Assembly (NCBI GenBank): GCA_050699055.1
Contig: JBOHCT010000042.1
Coordinates: forward strand, 1-23,258
Length of the DNA stretch: 23,258 bases
Direction: 5' to 3'
DNA from: JBOHCT01 sp050699055
Lineage (GTDB): Bacteria > Actinomycetota > Actinomycetes > Streptosporangiales > JBOHCT01
A program made the position numbers and the translations under genes. This document shows positions 13,160 to 20,837 of the stretch, one piece after another (the stretch's first letter is position 1; every line of letters begins with the position of its first letter). A model generated the notes under the pieces. It ran no database searches. It had not been told where the DNA came from and worked only from the letters and a program-made list of their open reading frames with translations.

Positions 13160-13249
13160 AAACCCTGACGGCGGCCCTCGTACCGTGCCAGCTGGGCCCG
13201 GGATCGGTCGCTAACTGGTGAATTACCCCACGCGGGGAGCATGCCTCGG

Positions 13250-13261
13250 TAAGGTCTGCGC
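13250..13261 (+). promoter_or_regulatory. Leaderless promoter of the small membrane protein
   Basis: TAAGGT (13250-13255) is a good actinobacterial -10, and six bases later comes the ATG at 13262, the expected +1. There is no Shine-Dalgarno. No strong -35 is seen. Confidence 0.5.
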
Positions 13262-13429
13262 ATGTCCGAGGACTTCGACCCCACCGCGAACACCCAGAAG
13301 TTCCGCGCGTTCGTCCAGGGCGCTGAGCCGGACGAGCACTCCTCCCGGTCGTTCGCCGGTCCGCTGCTCATCGTCGCGTCGCTGGTCGCCTTGGCCATCG
13401 TCGCGGTGATCATCTGGCTGGCGCTCTAA
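13262..13429 (+). CDS. Small single-pass membrane protein, 55 aa
   Basis: This short frame reads MSEDFDPTANTQKFRAFVQG, then a charged linker (AEPDEHSSRS) and a C-terminal hydrophobic helix (about residues 33-55, GPLLIVASLVALAIVAVIIW). The topology is a cytoplasmic N-terminus with a tail anchor. Similar one-helix proteins are common in actinobacteria, with no assigned role. The probable leaderless promoter directly upstream and normal GC-rich codon use support it as a gene. Its last 20 bp overlap the 3' end of the convergent DUF1116 gene. Confidence 0.65.
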   Translation: MSEDFDPTANTQKFRAFVQGAEPDEHSSRSFAGPLLIVASLVALAIVAVIIWLAL

Positions 13430-14855
13430 CACGGCCGCGGGCGGCCGTCGGCACGTCCGCCGCGAGGTCGCGCACCGCCTCCGCGAACACCTCCCGCGGA
13501 GGCGCGGCCAAGCCTGCCCCCACCTGGCCGGTTCCCGCCACCCTGCCGGCGATGCCGGTATTGACGACAGGCAGCAGCCCGGTGCGGACGACCAACGTCG
13601 CGTCGATGCCGGTCGGGGTGCCGCGGAAGTCGAGAACCGGCACCTGGTAGGCGGGGTGCTCCGCGAGCGTGATCTCGTACATCGAGCGGGTGGCCGCGAG
13701 GGCCTCCGGCACCTCCCCGCCCACGAAACGCACGATCGCGGGAGCGGCCGCCATCGCGAAGCCGCCCACGCCGGTGGTCTCGGCGATCGTGGAGTCGCCG
13801 ATGTCGGGGTTGGCGTCGTCGGGGCCGTACGACCCGAGGTAGAGGCCGTGGGGGACGGCTGCCGGCGCGGTGAACCAGCGGTCGCCGGTGCCGGATACCT
13901 GGATGCCGAAGTCGGTCCCGTTGCGCGCCATCGCGACGACCACCGTGGACCCGGGGATGTTCCGCGCCGCGTCGGCGGTCACCTTGGCCGCCGCCATGCC
14001 GATGTTCAGGAAGAAGTGGTCGTTGCCTGCCATGAAGCGGAGTACCTCGGCGACCCGCGACGCCGGCGCGCCGGACGACACGAGATCGGCGGCCAGCTCG
14101 CGTACGAGCAGCGAGGTGGCGGCGCGGTTCCGGTTGTGCAGCTCGTCGCCCATCTGGAGGGCCTGCGCCGCCATCGCCTTGACGTCGACCGGCCCGTGGC
14201 GGCGCAGCGCGGCCGAGAGGACGGGCCCGAGGACATCGGACATCCACCGCAGCCGGTCGACCACCTCTGGGCCGTACGCGCCATAACGGAGCACCCTGCC
14301 GAGGCCCTCGTTGAGGGAGCAGTACGCCGTGCCGCCGTGCCCAGGGCCCTCTACTGTGTCCTCGACCACGAACATCCACATGGACGGGCTCACGACACCC
14401 GCCATCGGCCCGACCGCGCGTCGCTGATGGCACGGCATGAGCCGCACGGCGTCGCCCGTGAGCCTGTCCTGCGCCTCCTCGGGCGTCGCGGCGAGGCCTT
14501 CGTAGAGCATCGCGCCGATCAGGGCGCCGCGCAGCGGACCCGAGGCGCGGTCCCACGCGATCGGCGGCCCGGCGTGCAGGAACGTCCCGGGCCGCAGGTC
14601 CAGGACCTCGCGTGCGGGCCGTACGTCGACGAGCGCCGGACTCGCGTCCAGCAGGCGGCGTACCGCCTGAACGTTGGCCCCACCGCGCCGGCGATCCGCG
14701 GCCACCGCTGCCAACGCGTCCGTGACGTCGGACTCAGGGGGCTGCCAGTTCACGTGGACGTGATCCGCGGCTTGCTCGACGAGCGCTTCCTCGAAGAGAG
14801 CCGCACCGACGGTGATCACGGTCGGCGCGCTGGCCAGCAGCGGCGCGTCTGTCAT
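13410..14855 (-). CDS. allG: DUF1116 protein, oxamate carbamoyltransferase component AllG (YlbE-like)
   Basis: 481 aa from ATG 14855 (GGAGG upstream); longer frames upstream run into the preceding gene. It is recognised as DUF1116 by its glycine/asparagine-rich motifs: AGVVSPSMWMFVVED, LNEGLGRVLRYGAYGPEVVD, MGDELHNRNRAATSLL, FMAGNDHFFLNIGMAAAK and the late EVPEALAATRSMYEITLAEH. Family knowledge: E. coli FdrA, YlbE and YlbF (AllF, AllG, AllH) have been reported to form oxamate carbamoyltransferase, which acts in anaerobic allantoin breakdown by transferring carbamoyl between oxalurate/oxamate and phosphate. It is the last gene of the minus-strand operon. Its start overlaps a 21-codon mini-ORF. 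The C-terminus is Arg/Ala-rich and overlaps the convergent small gene. Confidence 0.85.
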   Translation of the reverse strand: MTDAPLLASAPTVITVGAALFEEALVEQAADHVHVNWQPPESDVTDALAAVAADRRRGGANVQAVRRLLDASPALVDVRPAREVLDLRPGTFLHAGPPIAWDRASGPLRGALIGAMLYEGLAATPEEAQDRLTGDAVRLMPCHQRRAVGPMAGVVSPSMWMFVVEDTVEGPGHGGTAYCSLNEGLGRVLRYGAYGPEVVDRLRWMSDVLGPVLSAALRRHGPVDVKAMAAQALQMGDELHNRNRAATSLLVRELAADLVSSGAPASRVAEVLRFMAGNDHFFLNIGMAAAKVTADAARNIPGSTVVVAMARNGTDFGIQVSGTGDRWFTAPAAVPHGLYLGSYGPDDANPDIGDSTIAETTGVGGFAMAAAPAIVRFVGGEVPEALAATRSMYEITLAEHPAYQVPVLDFRGTPTGIDATLVVRTGLLPVVNTGIAGRVAGTGQVGAGLAAPPREVFAEAVRDLAADVPTAARGRVRAPAR

Positions 14856-14917
14856 GAGGTGGCCTCCGAGGTGAGCATCGCAGCGGAGCGCAGGAGGGCA
14901 CCGGGGTAATCGGTCAT
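14852..14917 (-). CDS. Bridging mini-ORF B between allF and allG (21 aa)
   Basis: This frame encodes MTDYPGALLRSAAMLTSEAT plus one Ser. Its ATG overlaps the allF stop (ATGA) and its TGA overlaps the allG start (ATGA), so it spans the junction exactly. It aligns with the 49-aa frame at 16395-16544 with two in-frame gaps (7 and 21 codons). The allG ribosome binding site lies inside it. It may be a microprotein or a translational coupling device. Confidence 0.45.
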   Translation of the reverse strand: MTDYPGALLRSAAMLTSEATS

Positions 14918-16398
14918 CGGCGCTCAGCTCCCGCCACGAGAGAGACGGCGCGGCGGGCGGCCGCGGCGTTCGAGAGGTAGACCCCCGCGCCCGCGTCACG
15001 GAGGGCCGCCGCCTGCGTGTCGAGTCCCTGTGGGTCACCGGCGGTGCCGATGATCGAGACGACGACGGCGAGATCTCGCCCGTCGCCGGCGGCGATCCGG
15101 CGCGCGTCGCGGACGGCGGGAGCGAGGGTACGGGCCGGATCGGGGTCGGCGGCGTGTCCGAGAACGACGTCGAGCAGGACTGCCCCGCAGGCGGGGTCGC
15201 GGGCTTCCGCCGCCAGGCGTTCGAGCCGGAGGGCGGGGTCGATCATCGGGTGCGGCCGGCCCGCGGTCAGCTTGTCGTCGCCCAGGTCGAGCATGACGTG
15301 ACCCGCGGCGCGCGTGTCGTCGTCCAGCATCCACTCGGGCCGTAGCGGGATGTTCGAACGGATCGGTCCGAGCGCGTCCGCGGCGATTCCCATCGCCTCG
15401 TCGCACAGGGTGCCGCCGGAGAAGAGGCCGCGGAGGCTGCCGGCGCGCGGTTTCTGCGGGGCCGGCCAGCACGGCCAGGCGGGGACCGGACGCCCGAGCG
15501 CGCGCAGCACGTGTTCCGCGGCGGCGGTCAGGTCCTCGTTCCCAGAGCCCACGGGCGCGAACAGCGTCGGGGTCGTCATGTCGCGGGCTGCGGCGCGTAC
15601 TGTCTCCGCGACCTCGCCAGCGGGCGGCTTCGAGACGACGACAACCAGCTCGGTCGCGGGGTCCGCGTCCAGCGCGGCCATCGCCATGAGGGTCGAGCGC
15701 CCCGCGACCTCCGCGGACAGATCGCGCCCGCCGGTGCCGAGCACGTGGCTCACCCCTACGCCCGCGGCGTCGAGGAGACAGGCCAGGTGCTGCGCGCCGG
15801 TGCCGGACGCGGCGACCACGCCGACGGCGCCCGGGCGCAGCACGTTCGCGAAGCCCAGCCCCAGCCCGGAGACGACGGCGGTCCCGCAGTCAGGTCCCAT
15901 CACGATTAGGCCCCGTCGCGCCGCTTCCTCCTTGAGCTCGATCTCCTGCCCGACCGGCACGTTGTCGCTGAAAACCAGCACGGAGAGGCCGGCTGCCAGT
16001 GCGTCGGCGGCCTCGACGTACGCGTACGGGCCGGGCACAGAAATGAGCGCGAGCGTCGCGTCGCCGTGCCGGGCGGCGGAACCGACAGTGCGCGGCGGCT
16101 CCGGCTCGCCGGAGGCGCCCACGGGAGTGGGGCGCTTCGAGCGCAGCCGATCCAGTTCCCCGCGAGCCCGCTCGACCGCGCGCTCATCCGCGGCCCTGAC
16201 GGCCACGACCAGGTCCGTCGGGCCCGCTCCCTCGGGGACCGCGAAGCCCATGCCCGCGATCAGGTCGCGGTTCAGCTCCGTCGCCATCGCGACGAGCGCC
16301 GCGCGCACTCCCTCCAGGTGGCGGAGCGCCCGGCTCGCCCGCATCAGCGTCACAGAGTCGTCGTACGCGCCGTGCCTGACCTCCACCCACTCGGTCAC
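14914..16398 (-). CDS. allF: FdrA family protein, oxamate carbamoyltransferase component AllF
   Basis: 494 aa from GTG 16398, with GGAGG seven bases upstream. The protein resembles succinyl-CoA synthetase alpha-type folds: an FdrA-like N-terminus (HGAYDDSVTLMRASRALRHL), a CoA-ligase-type Rossmann region with MGPDCGTA (about 167-174), VVAASGTGAQHL (about 194-205) and LGTGGRDL (220-227), and a second ligase-like domain (FSGGTLCDEAMG, then DLGDDKLTAGRPHPMIDP). The latter includes the family's GRPHPMID motif. Role by family: subunit of oxamate carbamoyltransferase with AllG and AllH. No carbamate kinase (allK/arcC), needed to gain ATP from carbamoyl phosphate, is seen in the window. Mini-ORFs flank it on both sides with 4-base overlaps. 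Confidence 0.87.
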   Translation of the reverse strand: MTEWVEVRHGAYDDSVTLMRASRALRHLEGVRAALVAMATELNRDLIAGMGFAVPEGAGPTDLVVAVRAADERAVERARGELDRLRSKRPTPVGASGEPEPPRTVGSAARHGDATLALISVPGPYAYVEAADALAAGLSVLVFSDNVPVGQEIELKEEAARRGLIVMGPDCGTAVVSGLGLGFANVLRPGAVGVVAASGTGAQHLACLLDAAGVGVSHVLGTGGRDLSAEVAGRSTLMAMAALDADPATELVVVVSKPPAGEVAETVRAAARDMTTPTLFAPVGSGNEDLTAAAEHVLRALGRPVPAWPCWPAPQKPRAGSLRGLFSGGTLCDEAMGIAADALGPIRSNIPLRPEWMLDDDTRAAGHVMLDLGDDKLTAGRPHPMIDPALRLERLAAEARDPACGAVLLDVVLGHAADPDPARTLAPAVRDARRIAAGDGRDLAVVVSIIGTAGDPQGLDTQAAALRDAGAGVYLSNAAAARRAVSLVAGAERR

Positions 16399-16544
16399 GA
16401 GGCGGCCTCCAAAATGTTGCTCCCGCGACCGCTTCGCGCGAGCTCCGAAGGAGCCACGCGCTCAGCTCCTTCGCTGCTGAGCATCGCAGTGAGCAGCAGC
16501 GAGCGAGGAGCGGAGCGGAGGAGGACGCCGGGGTAATCGGTCAT
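16395..16544 (-). CDS. Bridging mini-ORF A between allH and allF (49 aa)
   Basis: Begins MTDYPGVLLRSAPRSLLLTA and ends GRGSNILEAAS. Its ATG overlaps the allH stop (ATGA, 16541-16544) and its TGA overlaps the allF GTG (GTGA, 16395-16398). The first 17 bases are identical to those of mini-ORF B, and so are 12 bases around CTGCGATGCTCA; length differences are whole codons. The allF GGAGG lies inside the frame. No similarity to a known family is recognised; the sequence is weakly amphipathic. Confidence 0.5.
   Translation of the reverse strand: MTDYPGVLLRSAPRSLLLTAMLSSEGAERVAPSELARSGRGSNILEAAS
16442..16482 (-). other. Two small hairpins within mini-ORF A
   Basis: GCTCC-GAA-GGAGC (16442-16454) and GCTCAGC-N9-GCTGAGC (16460-16482) can fold in the mRNA between allH and allF. 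Neither has a T-run. They lie in the segment missing from mini-ORF B and could tune relative expression of allH and allF. Confidence 0.35.
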
Positions 16545-17452
16545 GCGGGCCGCCCGGCGAGCCGCAGGCAGGCGTGGCCCCCGAGGATGATGCCCCAGGC
16601 GGTGTCCGCTCCGGACGTGTGTCCCGTGGCGAGGAGACCGTCCACGGCGGGCGGGAGAGGGCTGCGCCCGGCGAGCCCGCGCAGGACGTCGGACAGCTCG
16701 CCCGCCGCCTGCCCCCCGGCAGCGCACCGCAGCAGGGTGGCCGCGAGCGGCGTGGTGCGGGCGTCGGCGTCGGGGGCGACCGCGGCGGCGAGGGTGTCAG
16801 CGAGCGCGACGGCCTCCTCTCCGCCCGGCGTCCCGCCGTCGAGCAGCCCTTGACCGAGCCAGCGCAGTGCGGCCAGCAGTCCGACGAGGACGTCATCGCC
16901 GCTGGGCGTCAACCCAGGTCCGAGGCCGACGAGGGCGCGAGCCAGGGCAGCGGCACGTGCTGACGCGCCCTCCGCGCACGCGGCACCGAGCTTCTCGACT
17001 GCGGGGCTACCGGCGAGGCCCGACGCGCGCCGTGTCGCGGCGTGGGCGCATACGTCGAGGCCGTCGCGCAGCGCGGCGGGAGGGATCACGCCGAGGACGG
17101 GCGACGGGTCCCACCAGCGGGCCGCGCGGACGCGCAGCGGGCCCGCTTCGACGAGGCCCCCTCCGACACTCGCCCGCTGTCCGGGTGCGACGTCGGTGAG
17201 GGGCACCGCGGCACGGCCGAGGATCAGCGCGTTGGGCAGCCGTGCGGCCTCCGGCGTGACCACCGCGATCACCCGCGGCTCGCCGGCGCCCGTCAACTCG
17301 ACGTAGACCGCGGCGGGGAAGGCGGCGATGACCCGGCCGGGTGTTGGAGGGCTCCCGAGCACGGCGCTGAGCGGTGTGCTCGCCGCGCCAGGCACGGGAA
17401 CACCGTCGCCGCGCGGGCTCTGTGCGGCCGGAACGGTGAGGCCGTATGGCAC
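16541..17452 (-). CDS. allH: DUF2877 protein, oxamate carbamoyltransferase component AllH (YlbF-like)
   Basis: 303 aa from GTG 17452, set by a near-ideal GGGGAGGTG eight bases upstream; the frame continues to 17626 but into the promoter region. The DUF2877 signatures are clear: GLGPGLTPSGDDVLVGLLAA (about 176-195) and ATGHTSGADTAWGIILGG near the C-terminus (about 275-292). It is the first gene of the minus-strand operon allH - mini-ORF A - allF - mini-ORF B - allG. It is divergent from the PucR-type gene, about 145 bp away, which is the probable regulator. Function by family is as for allF and allG. Confidence 0.85.
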   Translation of the reverse strand: MPYGLTVPAAQSPRGDGVPVPGAASTPLSAVLGSPPTPGRVIAAFPAAVYVELTGAGEPRVIAVVTPEAARLPNALILGRAAVPLTDVAPGQRASVGGGLVEAGPLRVRAARWWDPSPVLGVIPPAALRDGLDVCAHAATRRASGLAGSPAVEKLGAACAEGASARAAALARALVGLGPGLTPSGDDVLVGLLAALRWLGQGLLDGGTPGGEEAVALADTLAAAVAPDADARTTPLAATLLRCAAGGQAAGELSDVLRGLAGRSPLPPAVDGLLATGHTSGADTAWGIILGGHACLRLAGRPA

Positions 17453-17533
17453 GGGGACGACACCTCCCCGAGAGCGATCGCGTACACACTGACGGCCAAC
17501 ATAGGCGGCGGCGCCCCGGGACCGTATGGCACG
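17442..17533. repeat. 12-bp direct repeat in the allH-pucR control region
   Basis: CCGTATGGCACG occurs at 17442-17453 (covering the allH start codon) and again at 17522-17533, exactly 80 bp apart. This may be a pair of regulator sites in the 146-bp divergent region or a duplicated start. A TAGTCT (17555-17560) is a possible -10 for the plus-strand gene. Confidence 0.35.
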
Positions 17534-17598
17534 AGCCGCCGAACACACCGGCCCTAGTCTGGCAACATCGCGGTAAGGAGCCGAGGAGGGTGGTCGCG

Positions 17599-19269
17599 AT
17601 GTCGACGGCGGAGATGTCCGGGCCACGCCGGCCGACGCCCCGTCTTACCAGTACCGGCACCCTCACCCACGGGTTGCGGGTCGGAGAGGTGCTGGGCGTC
17701 TCCGCGCTGGCCGGGGCCAGGGTGCTCGCCGGCGCCTCGGGACTCGACCGCGTGGTCCAGCGCCTCAACGTCATGGAGGTGCCGGACATCCTCGCCTGGG
17801 TGAAACCGCACGAGTTGCTGCTGACGACCGGATACCCGCTGCGCAACACCCCACAGTCGCTGGGCCGTCTCGTCGCCGACCTCGATGAGCGCGGGCTCGC
17901 CGCCGTCGCGATCAAGCTCGGCCGCTATCTCGACGATCTCCCGGCCGAGATGCTCGAGCAGGCCGACCGGCTCGGTTTCCCTGTCATCTTGTTGCCGAAC
18001 GACATCGGCTTCGACGACATCCTGAACCAGGTCCTCACCGACATCCTGAACCGCCAGGCGGCGACGCTCGCGCGTTCTGAGGAGGTGCACCGGGCACTCG
18101 TACAGATCGTCCTCGGCGGAGGCGGCCTCCAGGAAGTCGTCGACGAGGTCGCGAGCCTGCTCGACGTGAGCGTGGTCGCGGCCGACCTGGGCGGCCGGAT
18201 ACAGGCGGCGTCCGGCGCGGGCGAGCATGAAGATCTTCCGGTTCCAGAGCTCGTCGGTCGGGACGGGACCGCACGGGGCCCTGACGACTTCGGTGTCCAC
18301 GACCAGTACGTCTGCGTGCCGATCGTGGCCGGCGGCATGCGCCATGGACGGATCGTCGCGTTCCGTCGCGCCGGCGGGCTGCGGGAGGACGACCTCCACA
18401 CCCTCGAGCGCGCCGCGACGGTGGCGGCGCTCGTCGTGACCAAGCAGCAGGCGGTGTCCGCGGTCGAGAGCAAGTACCGCGCCGACTTCCTCCGTGACGT
18501 GCTGGCCGACCGGGCCGGCGGCGAGGAAGAGGTGCTGGCCCACGCGGCATCGCTCGGCTGGGACCTCGACCGCCCGGCGACCGTCGTCGTCGCCGAGATC
18601 GACCCGCACGTCCGTGGCACGCGGGCGGAGGAACGCTCCGGGCGCCGTGCGCACGACCGCCTCGTCACCGCATGGTCGGCGGCCGTACGCCGCCGTGACG
18701 CGACAGCGGCGGTCGCGGGCTTCTCGCACGAGGTCGTGGCGATCATCGGGGGTGCGGGGGAGGATGACGTGCGTCCGCTCGTCCGCGAGGCGACCGTCTG
18801 TTTCGGGGACCCGCCGGGGGCCAATGTGTCGTTTTCTACCGGTGTCAGCCGCGTCGTGACCTCGCCGACCAGGCTTCCCGAGGCCTACGACCAGGCCGTC
18901 ACCGCGCTCCACGTCGGCCGCCAACTGCGCGGCACGGGTGCGGTCGCGCATTTCGATCGCCTCGGTGTCTACCGCCTGCTCAGCCTGGTCGCCGACCCGG
19001 CCGAGCTGCATGCCTTCGCGAGGGAGATGCTCGGCCCGCTCGCGGCCGACGGGGATCCCGAGGCCGCCGATCTGTGCCTGACGCTGCAGACCCTGCTCGA
19101 AACCAATCTCAACGTCGCGGAGACCGCTCGTCGCCTGCATTTCCACTACAACACGCTGCGCTACCGCGTCGGGAAGCTGGAACGCCTCCTCGGCCCGTTC
19201 ACCCGGGACCCGCACCTGCAGCTGGGCCTTGCCCTCGCGCTCCACGTCCGTCGCATGCGCGGCATCTGA
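17599..19269 (+). CDS. PucR-family transcriptional regulator
   Basis: 556 aa from ATG 17599 with GAGGAGGG upstream. Domains in order: N-terminal PucR-like sensor (about 30-160; LRVGEVLGVSALAGARVLAG, VMEVPDILAWVKPHELLLTT, FPVILLPNDIGFDDILNQVL), a central CdaR/GGDEF-like region and a C-terminal HTH_30 (about 490-550; LLETNLNVAETARRLHFHYN followed by TLRYRVGKLERLLG). Family knowledge: B. subtilis PucR controls purine catabolism, and relatives respond to nitrogen-rich small molecules. Its place between the all operon and the molybdenum hydroxylase genes suggests that it controls both. The effector is unknown; a purine or allantoin-type compound is the best guess. Confidence 0.9.
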   Translation: MSTAEMSGPRRPTPRLTSTGTLTHGLRVGEVLGVSALAGARVLAGASGLDRVVQRLNVMEVPDILAWVKPHELLLTTGYPLRNTPQSLGRLVADLDERGLAAVAIKLGRYLDDLPAEMLEQADRLGFPVILLPNDIGFDDILNQVLTDILNRQAATLARSEEVHRALVQIVLGGGGLQEVVDEVASLLDVSVVAADLGGRIQAASGAGEHEDLPVPELVGRDGTARGPDDFGVHDQYVCVPIVAGGMRHGRIVAFRRAGGLREDDLHTLERAATVAALVVTKQQAVSAVESKYRADFLRDVLADRAGGEEEVLAHAASLGWDLDRPATVVVAEIDPHVRGTRAEERSGRRAHDRLVTAWSAAVRRRDATAAVAGFSHEVVAIIGGAGEDDVRPLVREATVCFGDPPGANVSFSTGVSRVVTSPTRLPEAYDQAVTALHVGRQLRGTGAVAHFDRLGVYRLLSLVADPAELHAFAREMLGPLAADGDPEAADLCLTLQTLLETNLNVAETARRLHFHYNTLRYRVGKLERLLGPFTRDPHLQLGLALALHVRRMRGI

Positions 19270-19420
19270 TGCCCCCCTTCCGCACCAAGATCCGCGCCTG
19301 CGGTGCAGATCGGCGGGAAACTGCCGGATCGGACCACGAGAACGGGTCACGGAGGCAAGGAGCGCCGACGGCGCCGTTGCCCGCACGCCATGGTGTGAGC
19401 GAAGGAGGACGATCCAGGCA

Positions 19421-20287
19421 GTGAAGCCGCCGCCGTTCACCTACCACGCGCCGACCACGGTGGATGAGGCGCTGACGGCCCTCGAGTGCGACGAGGGCAA
19501 GGTCCTCGCCGGCGGGCAGAGCCTCGTCCCGCTGCTCAACATGCGTTTGGCAGCCCCCGAGCACCTTGTGGACATCGGCGGCGTGGCCCGGCTCGACACC
19601 GTCGACGCGGGCCCGGGGGGCGTACGGGTCGGGGCGACGGTCCGGCAGTCGGCCTTGGAGCACCACGACGGGGCGCACCGCATCGTGCCGCTGCTCCGGC
19701 AGGCGCTGCGTCACGTCGCCCATCCGGTCATCCGCAACCGCGGCACCGTCGTCGGGAGTCTCGCGCACGCCGATCCCGCGGGGGAGTTGACTGCGGTGCT
19801 CGCCCTGCTGGGTGGCTCGGTCGAGGCGGCACGTACGGGCAGGAGGAGGCAGATCCCCGCGCGGGCCTTCTTCGTCGGCTCGCTCGAGACCTGCCTGGAG
19901 CCGGACGAGCTCGCGGTCTCGGCGTACTTCCCGGCCCTGCCGGCCCGCGGCGGCACGGCCTTCGCCGAGGTGGCGCGGAGGCACGGCGACTACGCGCTCG
20001 CCGGCGTCGCGGCGGCCGTGACCCTCGACGATGGGCGGCGGGTGAGCGGTGCGCGGGTCGCGTGCACCGGCGTCGGCCCTACCCCCGTCGTCCTCGACCT
20101 GACCGGGGCGTGCGCCGATAGCCCGGCCGACCGCGCGGACTGGGCGGCGGCGGGGACGCTGGCCGCCGACGGCGTCCGTCCCGCGGCCGACATCCACGCC
20201 AGCGCGGAGTACCGTCGGCACCTCGTCCGTGTGCTGGCCGAGCGGGCGCTTCGCGAGGCCGGCGGACGCGCGATGGGGGAGACATGA
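19421..20287 (+). CDS. FAD-binding medium subunit of a molybdenum hydroxylase (CoxM/XdhB type)
   Basis: 288 aa from GTG 19421, with AGGAGG 12 bases upstream; the length fits the family. The FAD-binding motifs are AGGQSLVPLLNMRLAAPEHL (about 30-49) and RNRGTVVGSLAHADPAGELT (about 105-124). The subunit passes electrons from the 2Fe-2S centres to the final acceptor. It is the first of three overlapping or adjacent genes (M-S-L order, as in cox operons) and follows the PucR-type gene by 151 bp. That gap contains a GCGCCG-A-CGGCGC dyad (19362-19374) but no clear promoter. Confidence 0.92.
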   Translation: MKPPPFTYHAPTTVDEALTALECDEGKVLAGGQSLVPLLNMRLAAPEHLVDIGGVARLDTVDAGPGGVRVGATVRQSALEHHDGAHRIVPLLRQALRHVAHPVIRNRGTVVGSLAHADPAGELTAVLALLGGSVEAARTGRRRQIPARAFFVGSLETCLEPDELAVSAYFPALPARGGTAFAEVARRHGDYALAGVAAAVTLDDGRRVSGARVACTGVGPTPVVLDLTGACADSPADRADWAAAGTLAADGVRPAADIHASAEYRRHLVRVLAERALREAGGRAMGET

Positions 20288-20772
20288 GCGAGCCGACGTA
20301 CGAGATCACGCTGACGGTCAACGGTCTCCCCCGGACGGCGACCGTGCCCGCCCGGCGTCTGTTGTCCGACTGCCTGCGCCATGACCTACGGCTGACCGGG
20401 ACGCACGTCGGCTGCGAGCACGGCGTGTGCGGCTGCTGCACCGTCCTCATCGACGGGCGGCCGGCGCGGTCGTGCCTGACGTTCGCGGTGAGCGTCCAGC
20501 GGCACGCGATCACGACGGTCGAGGGGCTGGCCCGGCCGGACGGCTCACCCCACCCGGTGCAGCGGGCGTTCGGCGAGTGCCACGGGCTGCAGTGCGGATT
20601 CTGTACGCCGGGGTTCCTCGTCACCGTCACGGCCTTCCTCGAGGACAACCCGGCGCCGAGCGACGAGGAGATCCTCGAGGGGATCTCCGGCAACCTGTGC
20701 CGGTGCACCGGGTACCAGAACATCGTGGCGGCGGTGCGGCGCGCCGCGGAGCTGGAACGAGAACTCCCGTGA
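20284..20772 (+). CDS. 2Fe-2S small subunit of a molybdenum hydroxylase (CoxS/XdhC type)
   Basis: 162 aa. Its ATG overlaps the FAD-subunit stop (ATGA). The N-terminal plant-ferredoxin-type cluster uses C44, C49, C52 and C64 (GCEHGVCGCCTVLIDGRPAR). The C-terminal cluster uses C104, C107, C139 and C141 (GLQCGFCTPGF and GNLCRCTGYQNI). All eight ligands are present. It relays electrons from the molybdenum centre to FAD. The large subunit follows after 65 bp, an intergenic space that contains GAGGGGAAG. Confidence 0.95.
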   Translation: MSEPTYEITLTVNGLPRTATVPARRLLSDCLRHDLRLTGTHVGCEHGVCGCCTVLIDGRPARSCLTFAVSVQRHAITTVEGLARPDGSPHPVQRAFGECHGLQCGFCTPGFLVTVTAFLEDNPAPSDEEILEGISGNLCRCTGYQNIVAAVRRAAELERELP

Positions 20773-20837
20773 CGCACGAAGACCTTTCCACCCTGTAGAG
20801 GGGAAGAGCGTTCGCGATCATGGAAGGGGGCGCCGGG

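Larger units (their letters stand above)
8963..13168 (+). repeat. Tandem pair of XRE/DUF6879 modules, period about 2.2 kb
   Basis: Gene order small protein - DUF6879 - XRE-DUF5753 - 67-codon gene - methyltransferase stub is present twice. Equivalent starts lie 2157, 2179, 2198 and 2174 bp apart. The three main genes are only distantly similar between copies, whereas the 67-codon gene is nearly identical, including a 29-base exact match (10791-10819 and 12965-12993). A single simple duplication therefore does not explain the array. Confidence 0.75.

Noticed and set aside
13656..14909. 417-codon plus-strand frame opposite allG
   Set aside because: Shadow of a clearly identified DUF1116 gene.
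17293..17532. Minus-strand frame starting GTG CCA TAC GG, like allH
   Set aside because: It is out of frame with allH and turns into low-complexity Arg/Ser/Pro sequence; only the 12-bp repeat itself is worth noting.
17554..19440. 628-codon minus-strand frame opposite the PucR-type gene
   Set aside because: Shadow frame with composition typical of antisense GC-rich DNA; the plus-strand PucR domains are unambiguous.
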